Of a stretch of 64,000 nucleotides of DNA, positions 43,448 to 52,269 are shown piece by piece. The notes below the pieces were generated by a model. That model saw only the letters and a program-made list of their open reading frames with translations. It ran no database searches and was not told the DNA's origin. The stretch is from Neisseria subflava. GTDB taxonomy: Bacteria > Pseudomonadota > Gammaproteobacteria > Burkholderiales > Neisseriaceae. Positions within the stretch are counted from its first letter, which is position 1. Each line of letters opens with the position of its first letter. A program made the position numbers and the translations under genes. The DNA lies in contig NZ_CP073115.1 of assembly GCF_024205705.1 (NCBI RefSeq), forward strand, positions 1,426,001-1,490,000, given 5' to 3'.

Positions 43448-44074
43448 ATGAAAGTCTATACCGCCGCTCAAATGCGCGAACGCGAACAAGCAGCCGTCGA
43501 TAAAGGCACAAGCTTCGACCAACTGATGGAAAATGCCGGCAGCTCAGCCGCCCAAGACCTCATGCAGCGTCATCCTCAAGCCGGACGCGCCCTGATCGTT
43601 TGCGGCAAAGGCAACAACGGCGGCGACGGTTTAGTCATGGCAAGATATATGCAGGCGCAAGGATGGCACATCGATATTCTGTTTTCACTCGGAGAAAACC
43701 TCTCCCCCTTGGCTCAAACCAATCGCGAACGCCTCAACGGTTTGCCCCACATTGAATTGATATCCGCACAAGAACTGGAAGGCCGTCTGAAAAAAGGTTA
43801 CGACATCATTATCGAAGGCATATTCGGTACAGGCTTCAGCGGCGCGCTTCCAACCGAAATCGCCGTCCTCTGCCGCCAACTCAATCATTCAGACGGCCTG
43901 AAAGTCGCCCTCGATATTCCCACCGGCCTCAACTGCGACACCGCCGAAGCCGCTCCCGACACATTCCGCGCAGACCTGACCTACACCTTTGCCGCCTACA
44001 AACCGGCACACTTAAGCGAGTCCGGCCAAACCTATTGTCAAGAAACTGTCTGTTTACCTATTGGCATTGATTAA
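43448..44074 (+). CDS. nnrE: NAD(P)H-hydrate epimerase, YjeF N-domain only
   Basis: A 208-residue protein equal to the N-terminal domain of the E. coli bifunctional YjeF (NnrD-NnrE). The dinucleotide-binding GKGNNGGDGLVMARYM and later GIFGTGFSGALP and ALDIPTGLNCDT match. It interconverts R and S forms of damaged NAD(P)H. The dehydratase half is absent, so a separate NnrD would be needed elsewhere. The stop is followed by a 112-bp AT-rich gap. A DUS lies in the coding region as EGRLKK. Confidence 0.85.
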   Translation: MKVYTAAQMREREQAAVDKGTSFDQLMENAGSSAAQDLMQRHPQAGRALIVCGKGNNGGDGLVMARYMQAQGWHIDILFSLGENLSPLAQTNRERLNGLPHIELISAQELEGRLKKGYDIIIEGIFGTGFSGALPTEIAVLCRQLNHSDGLKVALDIPTGLNCDTAEAAPDTFRADLTYTFAAYKPAHLSESGQTYCQETVCLPIGID

Positions 44075-44186
44075 AAAAGCAAATAATATGTCATATTTAA
44101 ATCGCTCTATTTTTAGAAACTGCTCATTCTAAAAGAAACACGCCAATTAATTTACAAGCCAATCATCAACGACACGGAAACAGACA

Positions 44187-44876
44187 ATGAACGAACAAGA
44201 ATACCGCCAAACTTTTAAAGAAGATCAGGCTGTCGGCTGGGAAGCCATAGATGCCGCGCTTAAAGCACTTTATGGAGATGTCAAACCACGCTCCTACGGC
44301 CCTATAATCAAATATTGGTTGGGAGGCACCGATCCACTGGACAATAGCGATATTTTTGATTGCGAAGAGCAAACCTTCCATCGCCATATTGTTTCTTACG
44401 GCATGAGCGAACTTTACTTTAATCCAGAACTTGCCGGTGCAGATTACAGTAAATGGGGATTTGAATTTACTTTCCGTACTCCCCCTTACGATCAAGATCC
44501 GGATTCCGACTACAACACCAAACATGAGCCTTATTGGGCAGTCAATATGATGAATAACCTTGGCCGTTACGTTTTTGAAAGTGGCAACTGGTTTGAAGCC
44601 TACCACTTTACTTCAACTAACGGCCCTATCCGAATGGATACAGAAACCGCCATCGTCGGCGTAGCCTTCGCACCAGACCCCAAGCTGCCTGCTATCAAAA
44701 CACCAAACGGCGAAGTTCAATTTCTGCAGATAGTCGGCCTTACCCAGCCCGAGCTTGACTGGCTCTGGCAAGATCCAACAACCAAACGTTGCCAAGAGCT
44801 GATCGATATGATGCGCAAAGACAATCCGCTGTTGATTACCGATTTAGCGCGTACAAAAAACTATGTACAACCCTAA
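44187..44876 (+). CDS. Suppressor-of-fused (SUFU) domain protein
   Basis: A 229-residue cytoplasmic protein with the bacterial SUFU fold: GWEAIDAALKALYGDVKP, GMSELYFNPELAGADYSKWGFEFTFR, and later LQIVGLTQPELDWLW. In bacteria SUFU proteins occur as immunity proteins to polymorphic toxins (Zhang, Aravind and colleagues) and as orphan cytoplasmic proteins. No toxin gene or VENN/CDI module adjoins. Composition is more AT-rich than flanking genes. Function is open; an orphan immunity gene is one possibility. Confidence 0.82.
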   Translation: MNEQEYRQTFKEDQAVGWEAIDAALKALYGDVKPRSYGPIIKYWLGGTDPLDNSDIFDCEEQTFHRHIVSYGMSELYFNPELAGADYSKWGFEFTFRTPPYDQDPDSDYNTKHEPYWAVNMMNNLGRYVFESGNWFEAYHFTSTNGPIRMDTETAIVGVAFAPDPKLPAIKTPNGEVQFLQIVGLTQPELDWLWQDPTTKRCQELIDMMRKDNPLLITDLARTKNYVQP

Positions 44877-44882
44877 CTGATT

Positions 44883-44928
44883 AAACCGGAGGCCGTCTGA
44901 AAACAGATTTTCAGACGGCCTCCGGTTT
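44883..44928. terminator. Long DUS-based bidirectional terminator
   Basis: Two arms of 21 nt (44883-44903 and 44908-44928) are perfectly complementary around loop CAGA; the DUS core is extended by CCGG-containing flanks. It separates the convergent SUFU and crcB genes. Confidence 0.85.
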
Positions 44929-44952
44929 ATATTTCAAATAAAAAATAGTAAC

Positions 44953-45312
44953 TTACTTCCAAATCTGCGCCAATTTAATCCCCAGCGCCGTCAAACCAAA
45001 CGAACCGAAAACATGCAGACAGGTTGCCATCAAAGCCATGCCCCAACGTTGCGCCTGCATCAAACCTACCATTTCCACTGAAAAACCTGAAAATGTGGTC
45101 AAGCTGCCGAGAAAGCCGGTAATCCAAAGCAAACGCCATTGCGGATCGGTTAAGAGTTCCGCCAATACACCAATCAGCAGCGCGCCCAGCCAGTTTGCCG
45201 CCAATGTACCGATAGAAAAAGGCGCAGAAGACACCAGCACCAAGCCACACAGCCAACGCAATACAGCCCCGACAGCGGCACCGCAAACAATGGGAAAAAT
45301 ATAAGCAAACAT
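44953..45312 (-). CDS. crcB: Fluoride channel CrcB (Fluc)
   Basis: A 119-residue small membrane protein with four predicted helices, opening GAVLRWLCGLVL and including GTLAANWLGALLIGVLAEL and TGFLGSLTTFSGFSVEMV, the Asn and Phe/Thr residues that line the fluoride pore. It dimerises and exports fluoride. I looked for a fluoride riboswitch upstream and see none; the upstream region has a degenerate DUS pair. Confidence 0.92.
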   Translation of the reverse strand: MFAYIFPIVCGAAVGAVLRWLCGLVLVSSAPFSIGTLAANWLGALLIGVLAELLTDPQWRLLWITGFLGSLTTFSGFSVEMVGLMQAQRWGMALMATCLHVFGSFGLTALGIKLAQIWK

Positions 45313-45392
45313 AACAAGTTAAACATTCAATTCAAAAAACAGGCCATCCGGTCATTAGGCCGTCTGAAACCAAACAAGGATGCCTTCATATC

Positions 45393-46073
45393 TTATTGCC
45401 AAATTTTAGGCTCGGATTTCAAATACCTGCCGTCATCGAAAGTACAAATCCATTGTGGCTTGAGCGCGATAAAAATGGCTGTTGAAATACCGCTCAAAAA
45501 TGCCTCCGCCCAAGCAATTAAGAAGAAAACAGGGAAAGCGGTTTTCCATAATACCGACGTATCAAATACATCCGCCCAGTCTAACAAACCGACCAAAATT
45601 ACGCCGATAAACACCATACCGACCGCCGCAGCCCAAAAACCATTCAGAAAAATAAAGATAAAGATATTGGCAGGCAAACGCGACACCCAATGGCGGAAAC
45701 CCAAGTTTACCAACAAAGGAGGAAGCAATACGGACAAGGCATTGATGGGGAACATATGCCAATCGCCCCAAAGCCACAAATATGGAAGAAAAAACAATAC
45801 GCCAAGGCAGAATGCAGCAGAAGTGCCCAGCATTAAAGCCGTCAGGTTCAAGGCGAGCAAATGATAGCTCATGCCGGCCAGTTGTCCGCTTTCCGGGGAG
45901 GCATTCAAACTCCAAGCCAGCGGCAACATCACGGCAGCCACCAAAAAAGCGGAACGATGCTGCGATACCGACACCCATGCCTGCTTTGCACACAAAGCAA
46001 AAATCACCAGCAACACAGGCCATGCCGCCATCACGACACCAACGGGAAACCATCCGTTTTGAAAAATCATCAT
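45393..46073 (-). CDS. CbiM/COG3235-type predicted membrane permease
   Basis: A 226-residue polytopic membrane protein with six or seven hydrophobic segments. The core WHMFPINALSVLLPPLLVNLGFRHW resembles COG3235, relatives of the CbiM substrate component of energy-coupling-factor transporters. The N-terminus lacks the CbiM His-rich metal motif (MHI). No ATPase or T-component gene is nearby. A transport role is inferred from membership only. Confidence 0.6.
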   Translation of the reverse strand: MMIFQNGWFPVGVVMAAWPVLLVIFALCAKQAWVSVSQHRSAFLVAAVMLPLAWSLNASPESGQLAGMSYHLLALNLTALMLGTSAAFCLGVLFFLPYLWLWGDWHMFPINALSVLLPPLLVNLGFRHWVSRLPANIFIFIFLNGFWAAAVGMVFIGVILVGLLDWADVFDTSVLWKTAFPVFFLIAWAEAFLSGISTAIFIALKPQWICTFDDGRYLKSEPKIWQ

Positions 46074-46234
46074 CTCATCCGCAAAATGTTCAGACGGCCT
46101 ATTATACGCGTCTCAAGCCATAGCTTTGACAATCCTGTCTGCCTTTGCCGTTAAAGCTTGTTTCGGCTGGTTTTGTTTACCCGAAAAAAGCGTTAGAATA
46201 ACGGACTTTGCCGTTTAATTAAGGGGATGGACGC

Positions 46235-49200
46235 ATGCTTTGGACAATATTGGCTTTAATTCTGCTGGCTGTCATAGCCGGCTTGTTCTGGTGGCGCCAG
46301 AAACAAGAGCAAAAGTGGCGCCAAGAATTGGCCCGACTCAGTGGCGACGAACAAGAAATAAACGAAGAAGACAACCCGGTCGGTTTTTCCGACCAACTGG
46401 ACAGCCTGAAACGTTTGTTCAGCATGAACAAGCGCACTGCCGACAACCATAAAATCGCCCGCATCCGCCTGCTTTCCGCGCTCGAACACAATAAAATGCA
46501 ACGCGCCGAAACAAACGAAGAGCACGCAGCCGAACCGTTTACCGAAGAGCCGGAACACATCGCAGCGACCGAAGAAGAAATCAAAGTTGCACCTAAAACC
46601 CGCAAATCTGCCAAACCGGAACGTATTCCTAAAATCACGCCGTTTGCACAAATGGAAACGCCCGAATACAGCCCGTCTTTGGTGCAAAACAGCAATTTTG
46701 AAGAAATCACATTAGAAGAAGCCACCCGTTCCCTGCACGAAGCAGCAGTTGAAGAATGGAACGAGCATTTGGCTGAAAAAAATGCGCCAATTTACAAAGA
46801 CGAAGTCGAAACTCCATTGTTGCGCGCCTCATCCCTGCCGATGACCGGCATGGAAATCATCGACTACAACGACCCCATCTTGCGCCGCACACGCGAACGT
46901 GCCTTGGCACGCGCCAATAATGTCCGCGTGGCAGAAGCCAATGCGCCGCATATCGAAACCGTTCAGACGGCCTTAAGAACTGCCGAAAAAGAAGCTGTCC
47001 TCCCCTATACTTCCATGCAGGCATTCCCTTCTGAAATCCAAGCGGAAGATATTCACGACAACCTTGCCCGCCGTACCGCCGCGCGCCACAAACTGGCCGC
47101 GGCCGTCGCCCCTTTGCGCGACTACTCTCCGCGCACCATCGAAAATGACGAAATTCTGGCCAACTTGGGACAAATTAGCCGTCCTGCCAGCTTGCGCCGT
47201 CAAGTCCGCCATACAGAAGCGGCCGCCGAAAGATGGGCGCGTAAACAAGCTGCCACGGAAGCTGTTGCACCGCAACCTGCCGCACCGGCAACGCCGTCCC
47301 GTCCGAAACCGGCTGCGCCTGTTAAAAAATCCCCTTATATCTCCCGACCTGCCGCGCCAAACGCAACCGTAGTCGAGCCGCCTGCCGTACCGGTTGTCCC
47401 TATGGCTAAAACCGATATTCCCGAGCCGCCCGTTTTCCAAACCTCGATTGCACCGATTGATATCCCCGAGCCGCCTGCTTTTGAACATAAAATCCAAGTG
47501 CCGATTTTTGATTCGCAAGTCAATGCGCACGTCAGCAACCAACCTGAACGCAGTATCCGCGATTATTTAATTAGCGAATCTGCCGTCGAAGAAACCGAAT
47601 TCGATGGTGAGCCGGAAGCGCCTGTACAAGCGGAAGCAGAAGCTATTCAAGCGGTTGAAACCATTGAACCCTTTGAACCTGTTGAAACAATCGCAAGGCC
47701 GTCTGAATATACTCAGACAGTCGTTGAAACGCCTGTTCAAACCGTAGAATCCAGCGTTCAAAAGAGTATGCCAAGCGTAGTTCATCCGACTTCAACAACA
47801 CTGACCGATGCGCTTCTACCGACCACTGCCCTGCTCCTACCGCCGCAGTTTGACCCGAGCGCCTCACAAACTGAAGAACAGTTGTTGGAAAACAGCATTA
47901 CCATCGAAGAAAAACTGGCCGAGTTCAAAGTTAAAGTCAAAGTGATGGACTCCTATTCCGGCCCGGTCATTACGCGTTATGAGATTGAGCCTGATGTCGG
48001 TGTACGCGGCAGTGCCGTTTTGAACCTTGAAAAAGACTTGGCGCGCTCGCTTGGCGTGGCTTCCATCCGCGTGGTGGAAACCATCCCCGGCAAAACCTGC
48101 ATGGGCTTGGAATTGCCTAATCCGAAACGCCAAATGATCCGCCTGAGCGAAATCTTCAATTCGCCTGCGTTTACCGAGTCCAAATCCAAACTGACCCTCG
48201 CGCTCGGCCAAGACATCACCGGCCAGCCTGTTGTCACAGACTTGGCCAAAGCGCCGCATCTGCTGGTTGCCGGTACGACCGGTTCGGGTAAATCCGTGGG
48301 TGTGAATGCCATGATTCTGTCTATGCTCTTCAAAGCAACGCCGGAAGACGTGCGCATGATTATGATTGACCCGAAAATGCTGGAACTGAGCATTTACGAA
48401 GGCATTCCTCACCTGCTCGCCCCTGTCGTAACCGATATGAAATTGGCTGCAAACGCACTGAACTGGTGCGTCAACGAAATGGAAAAACGCTACCGCCTGA
48501 TGAGCTTTATGGGCGTGCGCAACCTTGCCGGTTTCAACCAAAAAATTGCCGAAGCCGCCGCGCGTGGTGAAAAAATCGGCAGCCCGTTCAGCCTCACGCC
48601 TGAAGATCCTGAGCCATTGGAAAAACTGCCGTTTATTGTGGTCGTCGTAGATGAATTTGCCGACCTGATGATGACCGCAGGTAAGAAAATTGAAGAACTG
48701 ATTGCCCGCCTTGCCCAAAAAGCACGCGCAGCCGGTATTCATTTGATTCTTGCCACCCAACGCCCCAGCGTGGATGTCATCACCGGCCTGATTAAAGCCA
48801 ATATTCCGACACGCATTGCCTTCCAAGTATCCAGCAAAATCGACAGCCGCACGATTCTTGACCAAATGGGCGCGGAAAACCTGCTCGGCCAAGGCGATAT
48901 GCTGTTCCTGCCACCCGGTACCGGCTATCCGCAACGTGTACACGGCGCGTTCGCTTCCGACAATGAAGTTCACCGCGTAGTAGAATACCTGAAACAATTC
49001 GGCGCACCCGATTATATCGACGATATTTTAAGCAGCGGCTCAACCGAAGACTTTACCGGCACCAGCCGCAGCAACGACAGCGACCTCGACCCCATGTATG
49101 ACGAAGCCGTTTCCGTTGTCTTAAAATCGCGTAAGGCCAGCATTTCCAATATCCAACGCCAACTGCGCATCGGCTACAACCGCGCCGCCCGCCTGATTGA

Positions 49201-49288
49201 CCAAATGGAAGCCGACGGTATTGTTTCCCCGGCGGAAAACAACGGCAACCGCACCATCTTGGCGCAAAGCAGCGACCATCTGGATTAA
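46235..49288 (+). CDS. ftsK: DNA translocase FtsK (single-membrane-helix form)
   Basis: A 1017-residue FtsK/SpoIIIE translocase. The N-terminus has only one hydrophobic helix (LWTILALILLAVIAGLFWW) instead of the four of E. coli FtsK. A long Glu/Pro/Ala-rich linker (about 30-530) follows, with paired DIPEPP motifs around residues 392 and 409. The motor has Walker A GTTGSGKS near 680 and Walker B VVVVDEFADLMM near 805. The C-terminal winged helix (YDEAVSVVLKSRKASISNIQ) reads KOPS-type sites. It clears DNA from the septum and activates XerCD. ATG follows GGGGAT. A DUS at 47697 is in the linker, read as RPSEYTQT. Confidence 0.93.
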   Translation: MLWTILALILLAVIAGLFWWRQKQEQKWRQELARLSGDEQEINEEDNPVGFSDQLDSLKRLFSMNKRTADNHKIARIRLLSALEHNKMQRAETNEEHAAEPFTEEPEHIAATEEEIKVAPKTRKSAKPERIPKITPFAQMETPEYSPSLVQNSNFEEITLEEATRSLHEAAVEEWNEHLAEKNAPIYKDEVETPLLRASSLPMTGMEIIDYNDPILRRTRERALARANNVRVAEANAPHIETVQTALRTAEKEAVLPYTSMQAFPSEIQAEDIHDNLARRTAARHKLAAAVAPLRDYSPRTIENDEILANLGQISRPASLRRQVRHTEAAAERWARKQAATEAVAPQPAAPATPSRPKPAAPVKKSPYISRPAAPNATVVEPPAVPVVPMAKTDIPEPPVFQTSIAPIDIPEPPAFEHKIQVPIFDSQVNAHVSNQPERSIRDYLISESAVEETEFDGEPEAPVQAEAEAIQAVETIEPFEPVETIARPSEYTQTVVETPVQTVESSVQKSMPSVVHPTSTTLTDALLPTTALLLPPQFDPSASQTEEQLLENSITIEEKLAEFKVKVKVMDSYSGPVITRYEIEPDVGVRGSAVLNLEKDLARSLGVASIRVVETIPGKTCMGLELPNPKRQMIRLSEIFNSPAFTESKSKLTLALGQDITGQPVVTDLAKAPHLLVAGTTGSGKSVGVNAMILSMLFKATPEDVRMIMIDPKMLELSIYEGIPHLLAPVVTDMKLAANALNWCVNEMEKRYRLMSFMGVRNLAGFNQKIAEAAARGEKIGSPFSLTPEDPEPLEKLPFIVVVVDEFADLMMTAGKKIEELIARLAQKARAAGIHLILATQRPSVDVITGLIKANIPTRIAFQVSSKIDSRTILDQMGAENLLGQGDMLFLPPGTGYPQRVHGAFASDNEVHRVVEYLKQFGAPDYIDDILSSGSTEDFTGTSRSNDSDLDPMYDEAVSVVLKSRKASISNIQRQLRIGYNRAARLIDQMEADGIVSPAENNGNRTILAQSSDHLD

Positions 49289-49633
49289 TTTATCCTTGTA
49301 TAAATCAAGGCCGTCTGAAAACTTTTCAGACGGCCTTTTTAAATCAGATATGGTTCAGAGATTCCAATCAAATAAACAAGCAAATAAGTAATCTATAAAC
49401 AACATTTCTTACAAATCTAAATGCTTTTGCATTAACGGCATTTGCTTCACAAAAATAAGGTTCAATCAACCAAACTCAACCTACAAAATACATATCTCTA
49501 CCCGTTTGTCACCATTTTCAGACGGCCTTTTGTCAAGACCGGAAAAAACAGGTAAATCCATTTTTCGATTAGAAGCAATATTATTATGATTCAAGCCTTC
49601 GGCAACACCCCCACCCTTTACGAGGAAAAACAA
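49289..49633 (+). promoter_or_regulatory. Gap between ftsK and aqpZ: terminator, DUS, weak promoter
   Basis: The gap holds a DUS hairpin terminator for ftsK (49308-49341: AGGCCGTCTGAAAA facing TTTTCAGACGGCCT then T-run), about 150 bp of AT-rich DNA with nothing recognisable, a single DUS at 49517-49528, and a weak candidate promoter (TTGTCA at 49530-49535 with TAAATC 17 bp later). The aqpZ ribosome binding site GAGGAAAAA is at 49622-49630. I see no gene in it. Confidence 0.5.
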
Positions 49634-50332
49634 ATGAAAAAATATTTTGCAGAATTTTTCGGCACTTTCTGGCTGGTATTCGGCGGTTGCGGCAGCGCAG
49701 TATTGGCAGCAGCTTACCCTGAACTCGGCATTGGCTTTGCCGGTGTCGCCTTGGCGTTCGGTTTAACCGTACTGACCATGGCTTACGCCGTCGGCCATAT
49801 TTCCGGTGGCCACTTCAACCCTGCCGTTTCCGTCGGCCTCTTCATCGGCGGCCGTTTCAACGGTAAAGACTTGTTGCCTTACATCGTATCCCAAGTCATC
49901 GGTGCGATTGCCGCTGCAGGCGTTCTGTATCTGATTGCTTCCGGTAAAACCGGTTTTGATGCTGTTGCTTCCGGCTTTGCCAGCAACGGTTTCGGCGAAC
50001 ACTCTCCTAACGGTTACGACATGATGGCCGCGTTGCTGATCGAATTCGTACTGACTGCATTCTTCCTGATTATCATCATGGGTTCTACCGACAAACTGGC
50101 TCCGGCCGGCTTCGCCCCTATCGCCATCGGCCTGGGTCTGACCCTGATTCACTTGATCAGCATTCCTGTGACCAATACTTCCGTCAACCCTGCACGCTCT
50201 ACCGGCGTTGCCTTGTTCCAAGGCGGCTGGGCTGTTGAACAACTGTGGTTGTTCTGGTTGGCTCCTATTGCCGGCGCAGCAGTTGGCGCGGCTATTTACC
50301 GCTTTGTTTTGGCAAACAACGACGACAAATAA
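49634..50332 (+). CDS. aqpZ: Aquaporin Z
   Basis: Start at ATG 49634, after the GAGGAAAAA site; the open frame reaches 16 codons upstream without conservation. 232 residues, six transmembrane helices and the two NPA boxes: GHFNPAVSVG (NPA 62-64) and TSVNPARSTG (NPA 185-187). The Arg after the second NPA and the narrow filter residues mark a water-selective channel of the AqpZ type. Confidence 0.93.
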   Translation: MKKYFAEFFGTFWLVFGGCGSAVLAAAYPELGIGFAGVALAFGLTVLTMAYAVGHISGGHFNPAVSVGLFIGGRFNGKDLLPYIVSQVIGAIAAAGVLYLIASGKTGFDAVASGFASNGFGEHSPNGYDMMAALLIEFVLTAFFLIIIMGSTDKLAPAGFAPIAIGLGLTLIHLISIPVTNTSVNPARSTGVALFQGGWAVEQLWLFWLAPIAGAAVGAAIYRFVLANNDDK

Positions 50333-50478
50333 ACTAAACGGAATGATATTTCCAGTGCGGCCGACACCTTAAACCGTCCGCACCCAAGTTGCCGAGATAC
50401 AAACGCACCGCCTGACTCAGACGGTGCGTTTGTTTTTGCCATGTTACAATACTTTTTTTCCCACATTCTCAAACCATC

Positions 50479-50811
50479 ATGCAAACCTTACCTTTTCAAA
50501 CCGATATCGCCGCCAGAATGCTGGTCAATACTGAAAACGAAACCATCCATCCCGATGCCGTATTCGTACAAACGCAAAACGGCTATTGGATTGCTTGGCA
50601 CGACCAACAAGCCGCCCTGCTTGCCCCCGATACACCGCCCGATATTCCCTGCTTTTGGGTAGAAGGCGCAGAAAGCCTGGAAGAGCTGGTAAGCATGGTA
50701 GAAAACGGCGAATTTGACGAAGTCGAAGAATTTGACGGCGACGATGATGCTTGGCAAGAAGCACTCGGATGCGGCCATCATCACGAAGGACACTGCGGAT
50801 GCAGCCATTGA
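50479..50811 (+). CDS. Acidic small protein with a His/Cys metal-binding tail
   Basis: A 110-residue cytoplasmic protein with no recognised domain. Residues 1-75 are a compact hydrophilic part (GYWIAWHDQQAALLAPD, FWVEGAESLEELVSMV); residues 75-95 are strongly acidic (FDEVEEFDGDDDAW); the end, LGCGHHHEGHCGCSH, has three Cys and five His in 13 residues, a likely zinc, nickel or copper ligand set. The next lipoprotein gene overlaps its 3' end, suggesting a shared transcript. It may store, sense or deliver metal; this is an inference from the tail. Confidence 0.65.
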   Translation: MQTLPFQTDIAARMLVNTENETIHPDAVFVQTQNGYWIAWHDQQAALLAPDTPPDIPCFWVEGAESLEELVSMVENGEFDEVEEFDGDDDAWQEALGCGHHHEGHCGCSH

Positions 50812-51086
50812 GATGTACAAAACGCCTGCTTCCGACACTTGCCCTTTGCCTGACGCTTAACGGCTGCGTTGTAGGCGCAGCTGTCGATTTGGCTGCCACA
50901 ACCGTCCTGACTGCCGGAAAATTGGTCGTCAAAGGAACGGGGGCAGTGATTGACGCCGCCATTCCTGACAGCAAAAAAGACAAGGACAAAGAAAAAGAAA
51001 AGAGCACAGAAAAGCCAAAATCGGAAGAAATCATCCACAAAGAAGAATCATCCGATGAAGTACTTCAGACGGCCTCAGTAAGGTAA
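50799..51086 (+). CDS. Small lipoprotein, NF038104-like
   Basis: A 95-residue protein starting at ATG 50799 (a TTG at 50808 is an alternative, overlapping the previous stop). A lipoprotein signal ends LTLNGC, then VVGAAVDLAATTVLTAGKLVVKG, and the tail is a Lys/Asp/Glu-rich string (DKDKEKEKSTEKPKSEE). The first part matches a Neisseria/Pseudomonas lipoprotein family that I recall as NF038104. It overlaps the 110-residue gene by 13 nt. The repeat-like DK/EK tail may be a flexible surface spacer. A DUS overlaps the 3' end (QTASVR). Confidence 0.6.
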   Translation: MQPLRCTKRLLPTLALCLTLNGCVVGAAVDLAATTVLTAGKLVVKGTGAVIDAAIPDSKKDKDKEKEKSTEKPKSEEIIHKEESSDEVLQTASVR

Positions 51087-51119
51087 CCAATCTTACTGAG
51101 GCCGTCTGAACATTCATCC

Positions 51120-51794
51120 TTACATATAGCCCTGTTCGCGCAAAGAGCAGGTTTCTTTTGCCGTTACAATAAAATGGTCCAATAGCGTAATATCGACCAA
51201 ACTTAAAGCCTGTTTCAAACGCTCTGTAAACTGCACATCAGATTCAGACGGCCTTGCCGAACCGCCCGGATGATTGTGTGCCAAAATCAAACTGTCGGCA
51301 TATTCATCCAATGCCAATTTGATGATTTCACGGATATAAACCGTGTTTTCCGCCACCGTACCGCGCGACAACTCCCGTACCGCAATCAATTGATTTTGAC
51401 GGTTGAGCAGCAAAGCAACGCTGACCTCGATTTTTTCATGCCCAAGATGCAGGCGTAGATAATCCGCAACCGATTTCGGGTTTGACAGAACAATCTGCTC
51501 CTGCAAATCTTCACCCAAAATCCGCCGCCCGATTTCTTTGACCACCGCAAATTGAGTATAGCTCGCCAAGCCCATGCCCTTATAAGCAGCGAGTGTTTTG
51601 GCATCCGCACTCATCAGCTTCCCCAAGCTGCCAAACTCACTCAACAAATAACGCGCCAAATCAACCGCGCTCATACCGCGCGTTCCGACACGCAGCAAAA
51701 TCGCCAGCAACTCCGCATCACTCAACGCCGCCGCACCGTGCGCCAAGAGCTTCTCGCGCGGCCGCTCCCCTTCGGGCCATTCTTTGATACTCAT
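51120..51794 (-). CDS. radC: RadC/JAB-domain protein
   Basis: A 224-residue member of the RadC family, with an N-terminal helix-hairpin-helix-like part (GERPREKLLAHGAAALSDAELLAILLRVG) and the JAB/MPN+ domain carrying the zinc motif E...HNHPGGSARPSESD near residue 175-187. The historic DNA-repair role of RadC is doubtful; the domain resembles metal-dependent deubiquitinases. Divergent from potG across a 475-bp gap. A DUS lies in the coding part (SESDVQFTE region). Confidence 0.92.
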   Translation of the reverse strand: MSIKEWPEGERPREKLLAHGAAALSDAELLAILLRVGTRGMSAVDLARYLLSEFGSLGKLMSADAKTLAAYKGMGLASYTQFAVVKEIGRRILGEDLQEQIVLSNPKSVADYLRLHLGHEKIEVSVALLLNRQNQLIAVRELSRGTVAENTVYIREIIKLALDEYADSLILAHNHPGGSARPSESDVQFTERLKQALSLVDITLLDHFIVTAKETCSLREQGYM

Positions 51795-52269
51795 GTTTTC
51801 CCTTTTATTTATATAGCGGATTTAGTTTTAATTCCGAGTAAAACCGCCTCACCCGATATAAAACGTAATCCATTATGATTTTAGTAAATAAATGCAATTT
51901 GCGTATCTTATTCTATTTTGAATAATTATTTAAGACATATAGATAATAATTACCCCCTTTGTGCAGAAAAACAACGTTACCCATTTTTACTATCTTGTTT
52001 CCCTGCCTGCCTTTCCTTTCCTATTTGTTTCAAATCAGCCGATACAAGCAATTTCATATTGCCCCTAACAGGCTTAGGCTAATATAATATTGAGTTTGCC
52101 GAGAGCAAAAGCTTAGGCTTAAACTGCTTTCTATCCACGCTGCCCGTGCGCTTTACAAGAGTTTCAGACGGCCTCCGTCCGACTCCCGCCAGCAATCAAA
52201 CAGCTTTTTATCACCCATTCGAAAATCCGTTTTGCCGGTACTCGTCTTTCTTTTTGGAGTATTGCCATT
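51795..52269 (+). promoter_or_regulatory. Radical AT-rich gap between radC and potG with a candidate pot promoter and direct repeats
   Basis: 475 bp without a gene. The left 150 bp are AT-rich and hold no recognisable element. TTGCCC (52059-52064) and TATAAT (52083-52088) are 18 bp apart and face potG. GCTTAGGCT is repeated at 52072-52080 (between -35 and -10) and 52111-52119 (past the start), 39 bp apart, a possible operator pair. A DUS lies near 52160-52172. The remaining 97 bp up to potG contain nothing further that I recognise. Confidence 0.45.

Noticed and set aside
44953..45392. Fluoride riboswitch before crcB
   Set aside because: The region upstream of the start lacks the conserved riboswitch core; only degenerate DUS are present.
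47864..48997. 377-residue minus-strand frame inside ftsK
   Set aside because: Antisense of the highly conserved FtsK motor; no recognisable domain.
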